DNA of 64,000 nucleotides from Batkoa obscura. Taxonomy: Eukaryota; Entomophthoromycota; Entomophthoromycetes; Entomophthorales; Batkoaceae. Every line of letters starts with the position of its first letter. The first letter of the stretch is position 1. The notes under the pieces were generated by a model. That model was given only the letters and a program-made list of their open reading frames with translations, searched no databases and was not told where the DNA came from. The stretch covers positions 1-64,000 of the forward strand of contig JASVEC010000038.1 in assembly GCA_030770535.1 (NCBI GenBank). Direction: 5' to 3'. Both the position numbers and the translations under genes were made by a program. Positions 45,156 through 55,127 of the stretch are shown in pieces.

Positions 45156-45400
45156 TCAAGGCAAAGAGCAATTTTAAATATGCTACATGAAATTTATATT
45201 TTTGATTCACTGATCAAGCCAAGAACAAATAAAGGGGAATTCAAAATATTATATTATTATAAAAATTTTAATATCTTTATTTTATTAAAACTTATTAGTC
45301 TTCTTTTGATTTCATTATTAGCCTTTTATAGAACTCCTTTTCATTTAATTCTGAAACCGAAATCCAAATCTAAAATTAAAAAATTACAATAACAATAATA

Positions 45401-45500
45401 TGGGGATATATTTTTATGTTTAAGAATTTTACTAGCAATTTTTCCGCTTAAATAGCGCTTAAAAATGGAAAAAATAATGAAGTCAAAAAAAACACTCCCA
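45401..45500 (-). repeat. TGGGG-MITE copy 15
   Basis: Reverse copy TGGGGATAT...CACTCCCA flanked by TA on both sides. Confidence 0.88.
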
Positions 45501-45970
45501 TATATTGTATATTAATATTCCTTTAATTTATTATAAATTAATGATGCAAAGATTATCCGATTGGTATGTTAGACTCCCATGTAAGTAATATCACTATTTA
45601 TCATACTACTAAATATATGTATCTTTTAGTTTTACATTTAACTTCAGTTTTCATTTAAGGCTTTATCACTTTCAAAAAATTTAGGGCAAAATTTTTTGCA
45701 TATATGACTATTTTACAAATATATGAGAACTATGAATCTGGTATTACAACATAGAATTCTTTTAAAAATTAAAGTTAAATTATACAAAGTACTTTAAGAA
45801 TTAAAAACAGAAAGTTTTAATTTTTTAAAAATATATTTCCAAAAGAGAAAAGTCAACCTTTTGCTCTTATTAGCCAATAAAACCCAAGTAGACAAAATTT
45901 AACACTTTCAATTGAATACAATTTTATGATAATTATAGAATACAACTTTATTTATAGAATTTTCTTCTAA

Positions 45971-45978
45971 TATAAAAG
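45971..45978 (+). promoter_or_regulatory. TATA box of the GH5 glucanase
   Basis: TATAAAAG 53 bp before the ATG at 46031. Confidence 0.55.
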
Positions 45979-46030
45979 GCTTATTAAGAAAACATGCTTT
46001 TAATTTGATTAAACCTCAAAGCTACTTACT

Positions 46031-47587
46031 ATGGGACAAAGAACATGTATTCAGCGTTTTAAATGGTTGATAATAGGTAGTGTAGCCTTGGTAGTTGTAT
46101 TAGCCATTGTTTTAGGGGTCGTTTTCGGTGTTGTAATTCCGAACCAGAACTCTCCTACTTCAAGCTCAAATATTGATAGCGGTAAAGATGGTGAAACCCC
46201 AGACTCGGATAATGGTGGCAGTGACCCCAAAAAGGGTACTCAAAATAACGTTAAGATGAATGTGTTCACAAAACCTGACTTGACCAAAATACCAAATGAT
46301 TTAGGTGATTTTGATAATGATGCTGTGGCAAACTCGTATTCGGTTGCATTAAAAGATAAATTTGATTATACTACTAAAAAAGTGAGAGGTGTTAACTTGG
46401 GTGGTTGGTTGGTGCCTGAACCGTTTATTGTGCCTTCATTGTACTCCAACCATACTAGTAAACCGGTAGAAGACGAATGGTCTTTATGTACTGAGTTAGG
46501 CAAAGAAAAGTGCCAAAAAGTGTTGGCTAATCATTACAATAAGTTTATAACTGAAGATGATATTAAGGATATTGCAGATGGAGGCTTAAATCATGTCCGT
46601 ATTCCAATTGGTCACTGGGCTATTGATATTGAAGAAGACGAGCCATTTGTTTATGGTGGATGGAAATATCTATTGAGAAGTATTCAATGGTGTAGGAAAT
46701 ATGGAATAAGAGTAATGCTTGATTTTCATGCAGTTCCTGGATCTCAAAATGGTTGGAATCATTCAGGTAGAGCTGGTAAGATTCGTTTCCTTAACCCTGA
46801 AGATCCAGATAGTTCAAAGAATGAAGAAAGGTTTTTAAAGGTACTTAAAGATGTAGTTACTTATTTCAATAAAAAAGAGTTCCGTAATGTGGTTACAATG
46901 ATTGGCGTTATCAATGAACCAAATACTTTTGTAACTAATAACGTTAAAGGGATTGCTGATTTTTATAGAAAAAGTTATAAGCTAATAAGAGAAGCTACAG
47001 GAGATAATAAGGATTTGATCATATCTTATCACGATGCATTTAAGGGATTGCAAACATGGCCTAAGGAATTACCTGAGCCTACCTATAATAATATTGCGAT
47101 TGATGCCCATAACTATGTAGCTTTTGATCCAAACTTTGCAACTGCGCCAGAAGCTAATGTGATAGCATTTCCTTGTCAAGGATGGAGAGATTCGTTTATT
47201 GAAAGTAAGGAGCACTTTGCTTTGACTGTGTCTGCCGAATTTTCGTTAGCACCAAATGATTGTGGTTTGAATTTGAATGGGGTTGGTAATGGAGCTAAAT
47301 ACGATGGCACCTTTTTTGATGCCAAACCTGCTTGCCCAACATGTAAATGCGATAAATTTATTAACTACAAAGGGTTCACTGATAACTATAAGAAATTTTT
47401 AAAGAGCTTTGTTGAAGCACAAATGGATGCTTTTGAAGAAGGTAGTGGTTGGTTCTTTTGGACATATAGAACTGAAAATGGTGTTAATCCAGGATGGGAT
47501 TACTCACTTGGTCTTAAGAATGGTTGGATTCCAAAAGATGCTGGTAAAAGAGAGATTTCCTGTGCAATGGTTAAGAATAGCAAATAA
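46031..47587 (+). CDS. GH5 exo-beta-1,3-glucanase, type II membrane protein
   Basis: Cell-wall glucan hydrolase (EC 3.2.1.58 type), 518 residues, single exon. Residues 1-11 are a short basic cytoplasmic tail, about 12-36 a signal-anchor (A-L-V-V-V-L-A-I-V-L-G-V), then a serine/asparagine-rich stalk to about 85. The catalytic domain therefore faces outside, like the fungal ExgD group. Family motifs: R-G-V-N-L-G-G-W-L-V-P-E-P-F, N-H-V-R-I-P-I-G-H-W, V-M-L-D-F-H-A-V-P-G-S-Q-N-G-W, acid/base in I-N-E-P-N (E296), nucleophile in S-A-E-F-S-L-A (E403), and G-W-F-F-W-T-Y. The usual G-E-W around the nucleophile reads A-E-F here. A C-P-T-C-K-C insertion near residue 437 is also unusual. Both catalytic glutamates are present. 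Confidence 0.93.
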   Translation: MGQRTCIQRFKWLIIGSVALVVVLAIVLGVVFGVVIPNQNSPTSSSNIDSGKDGETPDSDNGGSDPKKGTQNNVKMNVFTKPDLTKIPNDLGDFDNDAVANSYSVALKDKFDYTTKKVRGVNLGGWLVPEPFIVPSLYSNHTSKPVEDEWSLCTELGKEKCQKVLANHYNKFITEDDIKDIADGGLNHVRIPIGHWAIDIEEDEPFVYGGWKYLLRSIQWCRKYGIRVMLDFHAVPGSQNGWNHSGRAGKIRFLNPEDPDSSKNEERFLKVLKDVVTYFNKKEFRNVVTMIGVINEPNTFVTNNVKGIADFYRKSYKLIREATGDNKDLIISYHDAFKGLQTWPKELPEPTYNNIAIDAHNYVAFDPNFATAPEANVIAFPCQGWRDSFIESKEHFALTVSAEFSLAPNDCGLNLNGVGNGAKYDGTFFDAKPACPTCKCDKFINYKGFTDNYKKFLKSFVEAQMDAFEEGSGWFFWTYRTENGVNPGWDYSLGLKNGWIPKDAGKREISCAMVKNSK

Positions 47588-48059
47588 GTTTAATATAATT
47601 AATAAAGGAAATTTATATTCGCATATTGTTATCATACAAGTTTTCATTGATTTTATTGTTTAATATTTGGTTTAGGAAGTTTAAAAAGTTTAAAATTCCA
47701 AAGAATGGAGTATAAAATTGTAATTGAATCAAACAAAAATGATTATTTTAAATGTTTGTACAGAAATATTTTGAACAACATAATATTAATTATGTGGGAA
47801 AATAAAACGATCAATGATAGGCCAGCCCACATAGATTTAACTTTAAAAACCATTTCATATAAGCAAAATTTATTTTATAACTCAAATAACATTCAACTGA
47901 GGAGTCTCCTCAAACTCTTTAAGATGATATGTTACTGCATATTTCAAGTACAATCCTTTCAATTTCTCACAATATAAATTATCTTATTCAACTTTTTCTC
48001 TATTTGGGTTCAATTCTTTCTCAATGGAAATGAATTTCCCAACTGAAATAATAAGTGAG
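47588..48059. other. intergenic stretch
   Basis: About 470 bp between the glucanase and the DGAT2 pseudogene. No supported gene. Confidence 0.4.
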
Positions 48060-48945
48060 GATAAACAAAAAATAAAGACTACTGATCAATGACGGTCAGC
48101 TGCCTTCTTTTAGACAAATAGCCTTTACTATGAACGAAATCGGAACCGTGACATAAAGGAATAGTAGTAGCAATATATTCCTTGAGCAAATTTCTTAACT
48201 TTTTCAAGCTTGTTCATCTTCAAGCTTGGTTGGCTCAGTAAAATAATTTCCTCTAAAGCTGATGATGGGCACTAAATACATGCTATGAAATATCGAAATA
48301 AACTACTAATTTGTCCCATATCTATAAGGGCAACTTACTTCATTTCAATACCCAATTTAACAAACCCGGCGCTATTTTTTAACACTAAATTAAGCTTGGT
48401 AGGGTCCGCATGTAAAGACTCTTCAGCTCCACTAATAGGCAAGACACAACAATTACTGCCCTCAAATAGGTTTAAAAAATATAATAAAGACAATTCCGAG
48501 CATGAAATCAAACCCATCCTATAATAAAACTCTCTTGTAAAAGAAATATAAAAATCGACATTCAATATAGCCATCTTTATGTTAAAATCTTTCAAAGATG
48601 TTTTCTTTTTAATACGATTTGTAATGAAGGTACAAAGGGCACTGACGTCTAAGACGAGATCGAGAAGGTAGCCTAGTATATAACTATGATTAAGATCAAA
48701 CCCTTCTTCGAAGATTAAACGATATCAGAATTTTAGGTCTTAGAAAGAGCGAATGCTCTGCCCTCTTCATTCCCATTGCTTATCATACAGCATTAGAATT
48801 CTTGTGGCTGAACTATAATAGATCAAAAGTAAATACAAAAATAAAGCAACAAAGTAAGTTAGTGGAAAGATAGCATGGGTCAAGGTTTCTATAAAGAAAG
48901 TAAACTTGGTACTAATACATAGCTTAGCTCTTTTTCGAGTTTCAT
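48060..48945 (-). pseudogene. decayed DGAT2-type acyltransferase
   Basis: Relic of a tandem copy of the intact DGAT2 gene 400 bp away on the same strand. From the minus strand, in order but in shifting frames: T-L-T-H-A-I-F-P-L (intact E-I-T-H-F-L-V-S-V), then D-L-N-H-S-Y-I-L-G-Y (intact D-L-N-P-D-K-K-Y-I-F-G-Y). An open 86-codon piece (48595-48335) follows with M-A-I-L-N-V-D-F-Y-I-S-F-T-R-E-F-Y and G-A-E-E-S-L-H-A-D-P-T-K. Then comes L-V-P-I-I-S-F. The catalytic H-P-H-G has become L-L-D-L. Several stops and frame changes; not functional. Confidence 0.85.
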
Positions 48946-49355
48946 TTTAGTTCGTTGGTAAGACTAATGATATTGTTGAGTCATTATATATTTATACTAT
49001 GTTATTAACACTAAACGATAAAAACTAGTTGCTAGGTTAGGTTGATCCAATTAATTATTGCTTAATTTGGTTGGAAGTCATTTAGTGTAACAAAATAAAA
49101 TGTTGAGTTAAATTGTTGTGATTGTTGATAAGATTAAAATATTTCATTAAATTTTTATTAGCAATTTTAGTTAAATAAAAACATCCAATCTATCAAAAAG
49201 TACTTTTTTGTTTCAATTTAAGTCTAATTTAATATAAGTTATGAATCAAACATGTTAGTTCAGAATAATAAATGCTAGTAAAATAAGCAGCATGAAAAAA
49301 TTACTATGATGTACTAAATCTTATGTCACAATAATTTAATAAAAAACAATAAATA
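48946..49355. other. intergenic stretch between the DGAT2 copies
   Basis: About 400 bp without a recognisable gene. Confidence 0.4.
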
Positions 49356-50533
49356 TTAGTATAATTTCAATTCAGGTACGGGCATGTCTTTTTCTGGAGG
49401 ATATTGCTCTTTGTATTCCTCATAGATTTCCTTTAATCCATTTGTATACAACTCATGATAATACTTAATTGTTTCAACTGAAGGTTCATCTTCCTGTTTG
49501 ACTTTGATAGGTTTGCCCACTATCAAAAAATAAAGCAAATGATAGTTATCAGCATAATAAAATATAATATTTTATGATTACCTATGGTAGTACACTGTAC
49601 TCTCCTTGGCATAAACCCCCAGTTCTCAGTGAATGGGGTACGTCCTTGAATTAGAGGTAGATAAAATCCGTACGTCGTTTTTAAATATGTTTGAATCCAT
49701 TTTAATATTTTATTTTGATTTAACTCATAAATATAATATAAATGGTTCTCGCCAAAATTATACACTGGTACTAAATCAGCACTATAAATTACATATTGTT
49801 AAATTGTATTATGTTACAGTATTACATAGTATAATATAAATTACCCATTAACAATAGCCAATTTGATGAACCCATAACGATCATTTAATATAAGATCAGC
49901 CTTACCAGGGTTAGAGATCATCGCTTCTTTAGCACCACCAACTACAATTAAAACCGATTGCTTCAACTCATTTAAAACAAAATTCAAGGATTTTTTATCA
50001 CAATCAATTAAGCCCATCAACAAAAAGAAGTCCCTATAAAAAGGCAGATAAAAGTTGATTGGTAAAGTAGCCACTTTTAAACTTAAGTTTGGGAATAGGT
50101 CCATAAAATTGGTCCCATTAGAAGCAAAGTTACACAAAGCACCAAGTCCAATTAATCCATGAGGATGATATCCAAAAATATATTTTTTATCAGGATTTAA
50201 ATCACAGGTTTTGATCAACTTGCTGTTGAAATAGGTAGCGTAATATTTCCAGTACGCACTAGTTTTACAGTAATAGTTGCTTCTTCCACCCCGCTTTGGG
50301 GAGGGGTCGAGGAGCATGTATATGGTGTATATAGCTACAAAAAGTTTAAAGTAATAATTTAAAAAGAAAAAACAGATATAAAGGAGCGGGAGGGCAGCTA
50401 TCGACACTGAAACTAAAAAATGAGTTATTTCTTCAAGGATTAAGTTCCATTGAATAGCTTTAAGGTTGATGTCATTGAAAATGACTATCCAGTTAAACAG
50501 GAGTTGTAGAGCTTTATTAGTGGTATTTCGCAT
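49356..50533 (-). CDS. DGA1: DGAT2-type acyl-CoA:diacylglycerol acyltransferase
   Basis: ER/lipid-droplet enzyme for the last step of triacylglycerol synthesis (a monoacylglycerol or wax-ester relative cannot be excluded). Three exons (50533-49845, 49781-49582, 49519-49356) join in phase to 350 residues. N-terminal hydrophobic hairpin (A-A-L-P-L-L-Y-I-C-F-F-F-L), then Y-I-F-G-Y-H-P-H-G with the catalytic histidine. After it come F-Y-R-D-F-F-L-L-M-G-L, V-V-G-G-A-K-E-A, G-F-I-K-L-A, L-V-P-V-Y-N-F-G-E-N and the C-terminal V-G-K-P-I. An upstream in-frame ATG at 50575 would add 14 residues; I prefer M-R-N-T-T-N-K. A broken tandem duplicate lies just downstream. Confidence 0.93.
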
Positions 50534-50575
50534 CTTTTTCAATAACAATGAATAAAAAAATAGAATCAAATTCAC

Positions 50576-51550
50576 CCTTTTTTTATTTATATATCTTTAA
50601 TGCCACCAATTGTATTTTTTATCCCTTAATTCTGACCTTAATGCTCTTTAAGATGATGTAAGACTCAAAAGTTATCAAGTAAAATTTATCCCTTGTTCAA
50701 TTCTTAGTAGTACGTTAAAAATTTTCCATTCATTAAGGATGGAAATTAATCTTTTCGTTATTTATAGTTAAAAAGAAACAGACTAAAATTCATAGTTATC
50801 ACTACCTATCATATAATTAAAATGAGCAGCAGTTTATGTCTATCACTCTAAAAAACATGACTCAAAAAGCATTCGAATTTATCAAATAAAACAAAAATAA
50901 AGAGCCTATTAAACTTTCAGACTTATTATTTTGTAATCATGATCTTTATTAACTGTTATTACTCTCTTTATAAATCTTATCTTAAATTTATTTAATATAA
51001 GAAATAGGATTTAAGTAAATCTAATTCAAACAGTTGCTACTCCTGAAATTGAAATTTAGCATATTTATTTAAAGTTAAATAAACGCAGTCCTCATTTTAA
51101 GCGCCAAACTTAGAAAGAAAATTTTAGATGGTTTAATTTAAAATTTTACGGTTTCAAGTTGGCAAGTAATGAAAAATCATAGTAATAAAAAAATAGGGGA
51201 TGAAATGTTTAGTTTTTATTAAAATAATTTTGCATAATATTCAATTGAAAAGTGGAGTATTACTAACTTTGCATAAAGTGGTAACATTAAAGAAGATATC
51301 AAGCTCAGGCCTAAATTTAAGTTAAAATTCTTAATGGTATCTGAATTAAAATCGATAAAAAAAGTGGCTAAATTTAACTAAATCCCATAAGCTTAGCTCA
51401 AGCCATTGCCTTTCATTGGTTCGATGCCCAAATTAAATAAATTACTCTTAATGTAAACACTTAATTTAACCACCATGCTGGAACTGTAGGTTAAGCTATT
51501 ACTAAGGAATAACTTATACTTAAAATACCAATGAGAGTGTGTATTGAAGA
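50576..51550. other. gene-less stretch
   Basis: About 1 kb between divergent genes. No gene or repeat recognised. Confidence 0.45.
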
Positions 51551-51558
51551 TATATAAG
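51551..51558 (+). promoter_or_regulatory. TATA box of the B12D/NDUFA4-like gene
   Basis: TATATAAG 66 bp before the ATG at 51624. Confidence 0.45.
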
Positions 51559-51623
51559 TTCAGACCAAGTAAATAAATTTTTTTAGTTTACCTTCTCTAC
51601 TTTTTTGTTTCTTAATCCCTTCA

Positions 51624-51965
51624 ATGGCTGCTTCTCATCTCGCTAAAAAAACTTTTTTACAAACTTGGTACCGTCTTGAGGTAATAGTAAATTGATGATA
51701 TATATTAAACAATATTTAAAATTGGGTTTAGGTTTTACCAATTGTAGTTATCATTGGTGGTGCCTTAGGGGGTGCCGGCTGGTATGTTTCCCGTTTAGCC
51801 CGTGGAGTTGATGTTGTATGGGATAGGTAAACAGTCATAGCAAAGTATAAAATTTTGAGTTTAATAAATAATAACAGAAAAAACAATCCTCATCCATGGC
51901 AAAACGTTGACCAAGATACCAATATTAAAATGTTCTCAATTAGCAAAGATTTCCCAAAATCGTAA
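51624..51965 (+). CDS. NDUFA4/B12D-like small mitochondrial inner-membrane protein
   Basis: Three exons (51624-51680, 51732-51826, 51878-51965), with phase-consistent junctions, encode 79 residues. One membrane span (V-L-P-I-V-V-I-I-G-G-A-L-G-G-A-G-W-Y) is followed by R-L-A-R-G-V-D-V-V-W-D-R-K-N-N-P-H-P-W, the W-D-R-x-N-N-P-x-P-W signature of the NADH-ubiquinone reductase MLRQ/B12D family. Members accompany respiratory complexes I or IV in the mitochondrial inner membrane. Each intron is about 51 nt, and the coding part is too short and split to be seen without splicing. Confidence 0.85.
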
Positions 51966-52096
51966 GTTTTAATTTGTTTATATTAGAAAAGCGATTAACG
52001 TTATATTAGATACTCAAGAGATCGTTTATAAATGTATTCTTTTATAAATAAATATAATTTCAATTAGTTTTTGTTTTTATCTTTTATTTAAATAAT

Positions 52097-52744
52097 TTAT
52101 GCAAGTAAGTCAGATTCAATATCATCTAAGGCAGCTGTTATGTCATCACTTACTTTTTCTATGAATTGCGAATTAGCTACAAATAGTGGTAATTATATAG
52201 CGATTACCTAAATCATGGACATAGGTCATTAAATCCTCAAAATCAACCCCATTTTGTTTTTTTAAGTCTACTAACTCACTCTATAAATTAGAATTAGAAT
52301 TTATTTTCACCATTTTTATCTTATTACTTTTTGAACACTGCTTGTTTTAGACTGAGGCAAAGACATTATTAGTTCATCGTTATCTTTAATTCGTCGAACA
52401 ATGCTTTTTGCTAGCTCTCTTTTAGAATCTAATACACATTAAATTGTCAATTTTTGTTCAGTTTTTATATCTCTTACTTTCTAGCTCCTCTTGACTTATG
52501 AAATTTGCTTAGAAACAGGGTTAAAAAGCATTACAATATATATTTAATCAATTTACGATTATTTTGAGTGATTGGTACATCTTCGTTAGTACTCATAAAC
52601 GGAGCGGTAGAGCTTAAGTAGTCAATACTGGTGATTAGCATGTAAAGTAGCTTTGTAAAGTTGCTCAGGTTAATTTTAATGGTAGTTGAAACGGATAAAA
52701 AATACTTGATCAACTCCATCTTGTAATTGAGAAATACGATCCAT
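52097..52744 (-). CDS. MED21: Mediator subunit MED21 (SRB7)
   Basis: Middle-module Mediator subunit that pairs with MED7 and links activators to RNA polymerase II. Six exons (52744-52706, 52650-52557, 52507-52478, 52428-52328, 52280-52208, 52176-52097), all in phase, give 138 residues, the usual size. The start M-D-R-I-S-Q-L-Q-D-G-V-D-Q-L-L-Y-M-L-I-T-S-I-D-Y is diagnostic. Then N-P-N-F-I-S-Q-E-E-L-E, K-R-E-L-A-K-S-I-V-R-R-I-K-D-N-D-E-L-I-M-S-L-P, and a C-terminal coiled helix S-E-L-V-D-L-K-K-Q. The five introns are 31-55 nt; the last (52177-52207) is only 31 nt. Exon 3 is 30 nt. The gene was found by splicing; no single exon is conspicuous. Confidence 0.87.
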
Positions 52745-53227
52745 TTTTGAGTATTAATAAATTAAAAGACAAAGTCAATTTTAGTTTGATTTTGAGTTAA
52801 ACTCACTTTTTTTGCAAAATCAGGCAAGTGAAGTTGGATAGGTTAAAACAAAATCGCTTCAATTCTTTGACTAGTTTTTAGTTTAAATAAAGATAGCTTT
52901 TAAACAGTGTTGACTATCCTATAATAAACATGAAGGCGAAGGCCTCAGATAAGGTAATAAATTGCATATGAGCTTTTAAAAATTGAGTTATTTAACCCTT
53001 AAGACGAAACTACTTTAAAAAATAATTATTATTTATTATCTAATCCATGGTCTAATAAAATCTAAATTCTCTTATACTAAATTGAGATTTATAAACATGA
53101 TGAATAAATCTTAAGAGAGCCAATCAAAATTTAATTTAATATCTCATGAGAATAAGAATCAATGAAATTTACTGTTCAAAAAATAAAAACCCACTTTATT
53201 ACTTTTAACATCAACTAACCACAATCA

Positions 53228-53887
53228 ATGACACCAGAAGAGTTAGAATCCTATAATATTCAACTAGAACAAGTAAACTTGGCAATCTCAAAGGATCCAG
53301 ATAATCCAGAGCTAGAAAATTTGAAAAAAGACCTGATTGAGTTAATTTCACTGACTAAAAGCGTATTGGACGCTCAAACTAGTAATGTTAAAAAAACAGA
53401 AAGTAAAAAAGCGGTACCAAAGTTTGAGATTGGGGACCACTGTTTAGCTAAATGGGCAGAGGATGGAGAATTTTATGAAGCAGTGGTATCAGCAAAATCG
53501 AATGAAAGTGGGGAGGTCAAATATTCAGTTATATTTGTAGGTTATAATAATGTGGAAGTATATAGCCCGGAAGATTTGAAAGTATTTGTTCCACAAGCCA
53601 ACAGGCCAGAGCCAAGTAATGAGAATGATGAAGAACGTAAGAAGAAAAAAAAAAGAAAGATTGTACCAAAATCAGAGGGCCCATCAAAAATGGAGGTAGA
53701 GCAAAAGAAAAAACAGGATGCTTGGTTGAAATTCAGTAACAAAAAGAGTATTAAAAATCGGGCGGTAAGTCAAAAATCCATGTTTTCAACAGCGGATAAT
53801 CCCAATTCAAAAGTGGGGGTCATCAATAGTGGGAAACCAATGACGCAGTTTGCGCAAAAAGAAAAACATAAGTTCGCAAAAAAATAG
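53228..53887 (+). CDS. SPF30: SPF30/SMNDC1-like tudor splicing factor
   Basis: Nuclear splicing factor that binds symmetric dimethyl-arginine on Sm proteins and helps tri-snRNP join the pre-spliceosome. 219 residues in one exon. The N-terminal helical region (E-L-E-S-Y-N-I-Q-L-E-Q-V-N-L-A-I, then L-K-K-D-L-I-E-L-I-S-L-T-K) matches the family start. A tudor domain lies at about 70-125: D-H-C-L-A-K-W-A-E-D-G-E-F-Y-E-A-V-V, V-I-F-V-G-Y-N-N-V-E, E-D-L-K. The aromatic cage (W, Y, F, Y) appears complete. A lysine-rich nuclear-localisation stretch and W-L-K-F-x-x-K-K tail follow. No intron, unlike its neighbours. Confidence 0.9.
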   Translation: MTPEELESYNIQLEQVNLAISKDPDNPELENLKKDLIELISLTKSVLDAQTSNVKKTESKKAVPKFEIGDHCLAKWAEDGEFYEAVVSAKSNESGEVKYSVIFVGYNNVEVYSPEDLKVFVPQANRPEPSNENDEERKKKKKRKIVPKSEGPSKMEVEQKKKQDAWLKFSNKKSIKNRAVSQKSMFSTADNPNSKVGVINSGKPMTQFAQKEKHKFAKK

Positions 53888-55127
53888 ACTATACTTTGTT
53901 AAAGAGTCAAAATAAAAATGGATCAGAGCAGCTTTTTAAATTAAATAATAATGTAAGAACACAACTGTTTCAAATTATCGCTTTTTATATTGATTTTAAT
54001 GAAAATAGTTGAACATGTATCATTTTAATGATTTCAATCGAAAGCAAAGTTTGGAATTACAATAAAGCATATATTGAATTCAAAGTATTTCATATTTACA
54101 TAGTCGATTCCATGTTTTTTTATTGTAAAGTTCAATGTGAATTCATTTCATTAGCATCATCTAATTAGTTTTAAGCACGATAGAGCACAAACTAATATAG
54201 ATAGCTAAAAACTAGATTTATTTTTAACATCCCATTTAGTTTCTTTTATAATAAAGATATAGTAGATTATAATATTACAATAGGTTAAAAGCTAGGATTA
54301 AATCCCTTGATAACCAAGAAAATTTGATAAAGCTTTAAACTAAGTTCATTATACTTAATATTTTTTTTGTAACATAAATTAAAATACTGCCTAAATATGA
54401 TCTTTTAAAATTATTGGCAGCAATAATTTAAACTCAAATTCATTTCATTAAGAATTTAGCTCCTATTTTTGAAAGTAAATTTCAAATGCGATGTTTTGAT
54501 ATTCTAAGTACATTTGATTGGAATTAAACCCTTAATTTTTTAATGCCCGTCTACTTTAATAAAAACAAAACTAGTAAATAACGGTACAAGAAAATATCCT
54601 AAAGTGCAAAGTACAAAATAGGGATTAAAAACCAAGCTTCAGGTGGACTATAATAGCCCAAAGTGACTTCAATCCCAACACTGGCCTTCATGTATTAAGA
54701 ATCATGTTTTCCCGGAAGGGTAAAACTTATTGACTTTAAGTAATAAACTATTACTAGCTTTTTTAACAATGCTTATAACCAATTTTATTGGATAAATTTC
54801 TTAGAACAAGCCCCAAAAGTGCTATACCAATTAGAAGCTGTGGTTAATAAAAATTAAAGAAGATCGGGAAAGCATCTCCAGCCAATCATAAGTTTGGATT
54901 GAATTTAAAAAAATCAAAAATTACCAAACTCAAAGGGACTTATATAGTTGCGTAACTAAATTAGCTCTTATTTTATTTCAAAAAAAGAGAGTTTAGAAAA
55001 TAGAATAGGTTCTAAAGGACTACAATTATAATTCATTATAATCAATTTATTTTAGAAATTTAAAGTAAGCACAAAAAACATTTTAGAAATTTTACTTTCG
55101 AACAAATTCCTAATCAAGTGTGGTAGA
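53888..55127. other. gene-less stretch
   Basis: About 1.2 kb. A minus-strand fragment near 54590-54690 reads G-Y-Y-S-P-P-E-A-W-F-L-I-P-I-L-Y-F-A-L but has no convincing gene around it. Confidence 0.4.

Noticed and set aside
44982-45392. 136-codon open frame
   Set aside because: Contains a MITE fragment, low-complexity hydrophobic composition, no promoter signal and no recognisable domain.
47705-47977. 90-codon open frame after the glucanase
   Set aside because: No signature, atypical composition, and no promoter or family evidence.
54590-54720. possible exon (minus) reading G-Y-Y-S-P-P-E-A-W-F-L-I-P-I-L
   Set aside because: Looks protein-like, but no splice partners, start context or family could be found.
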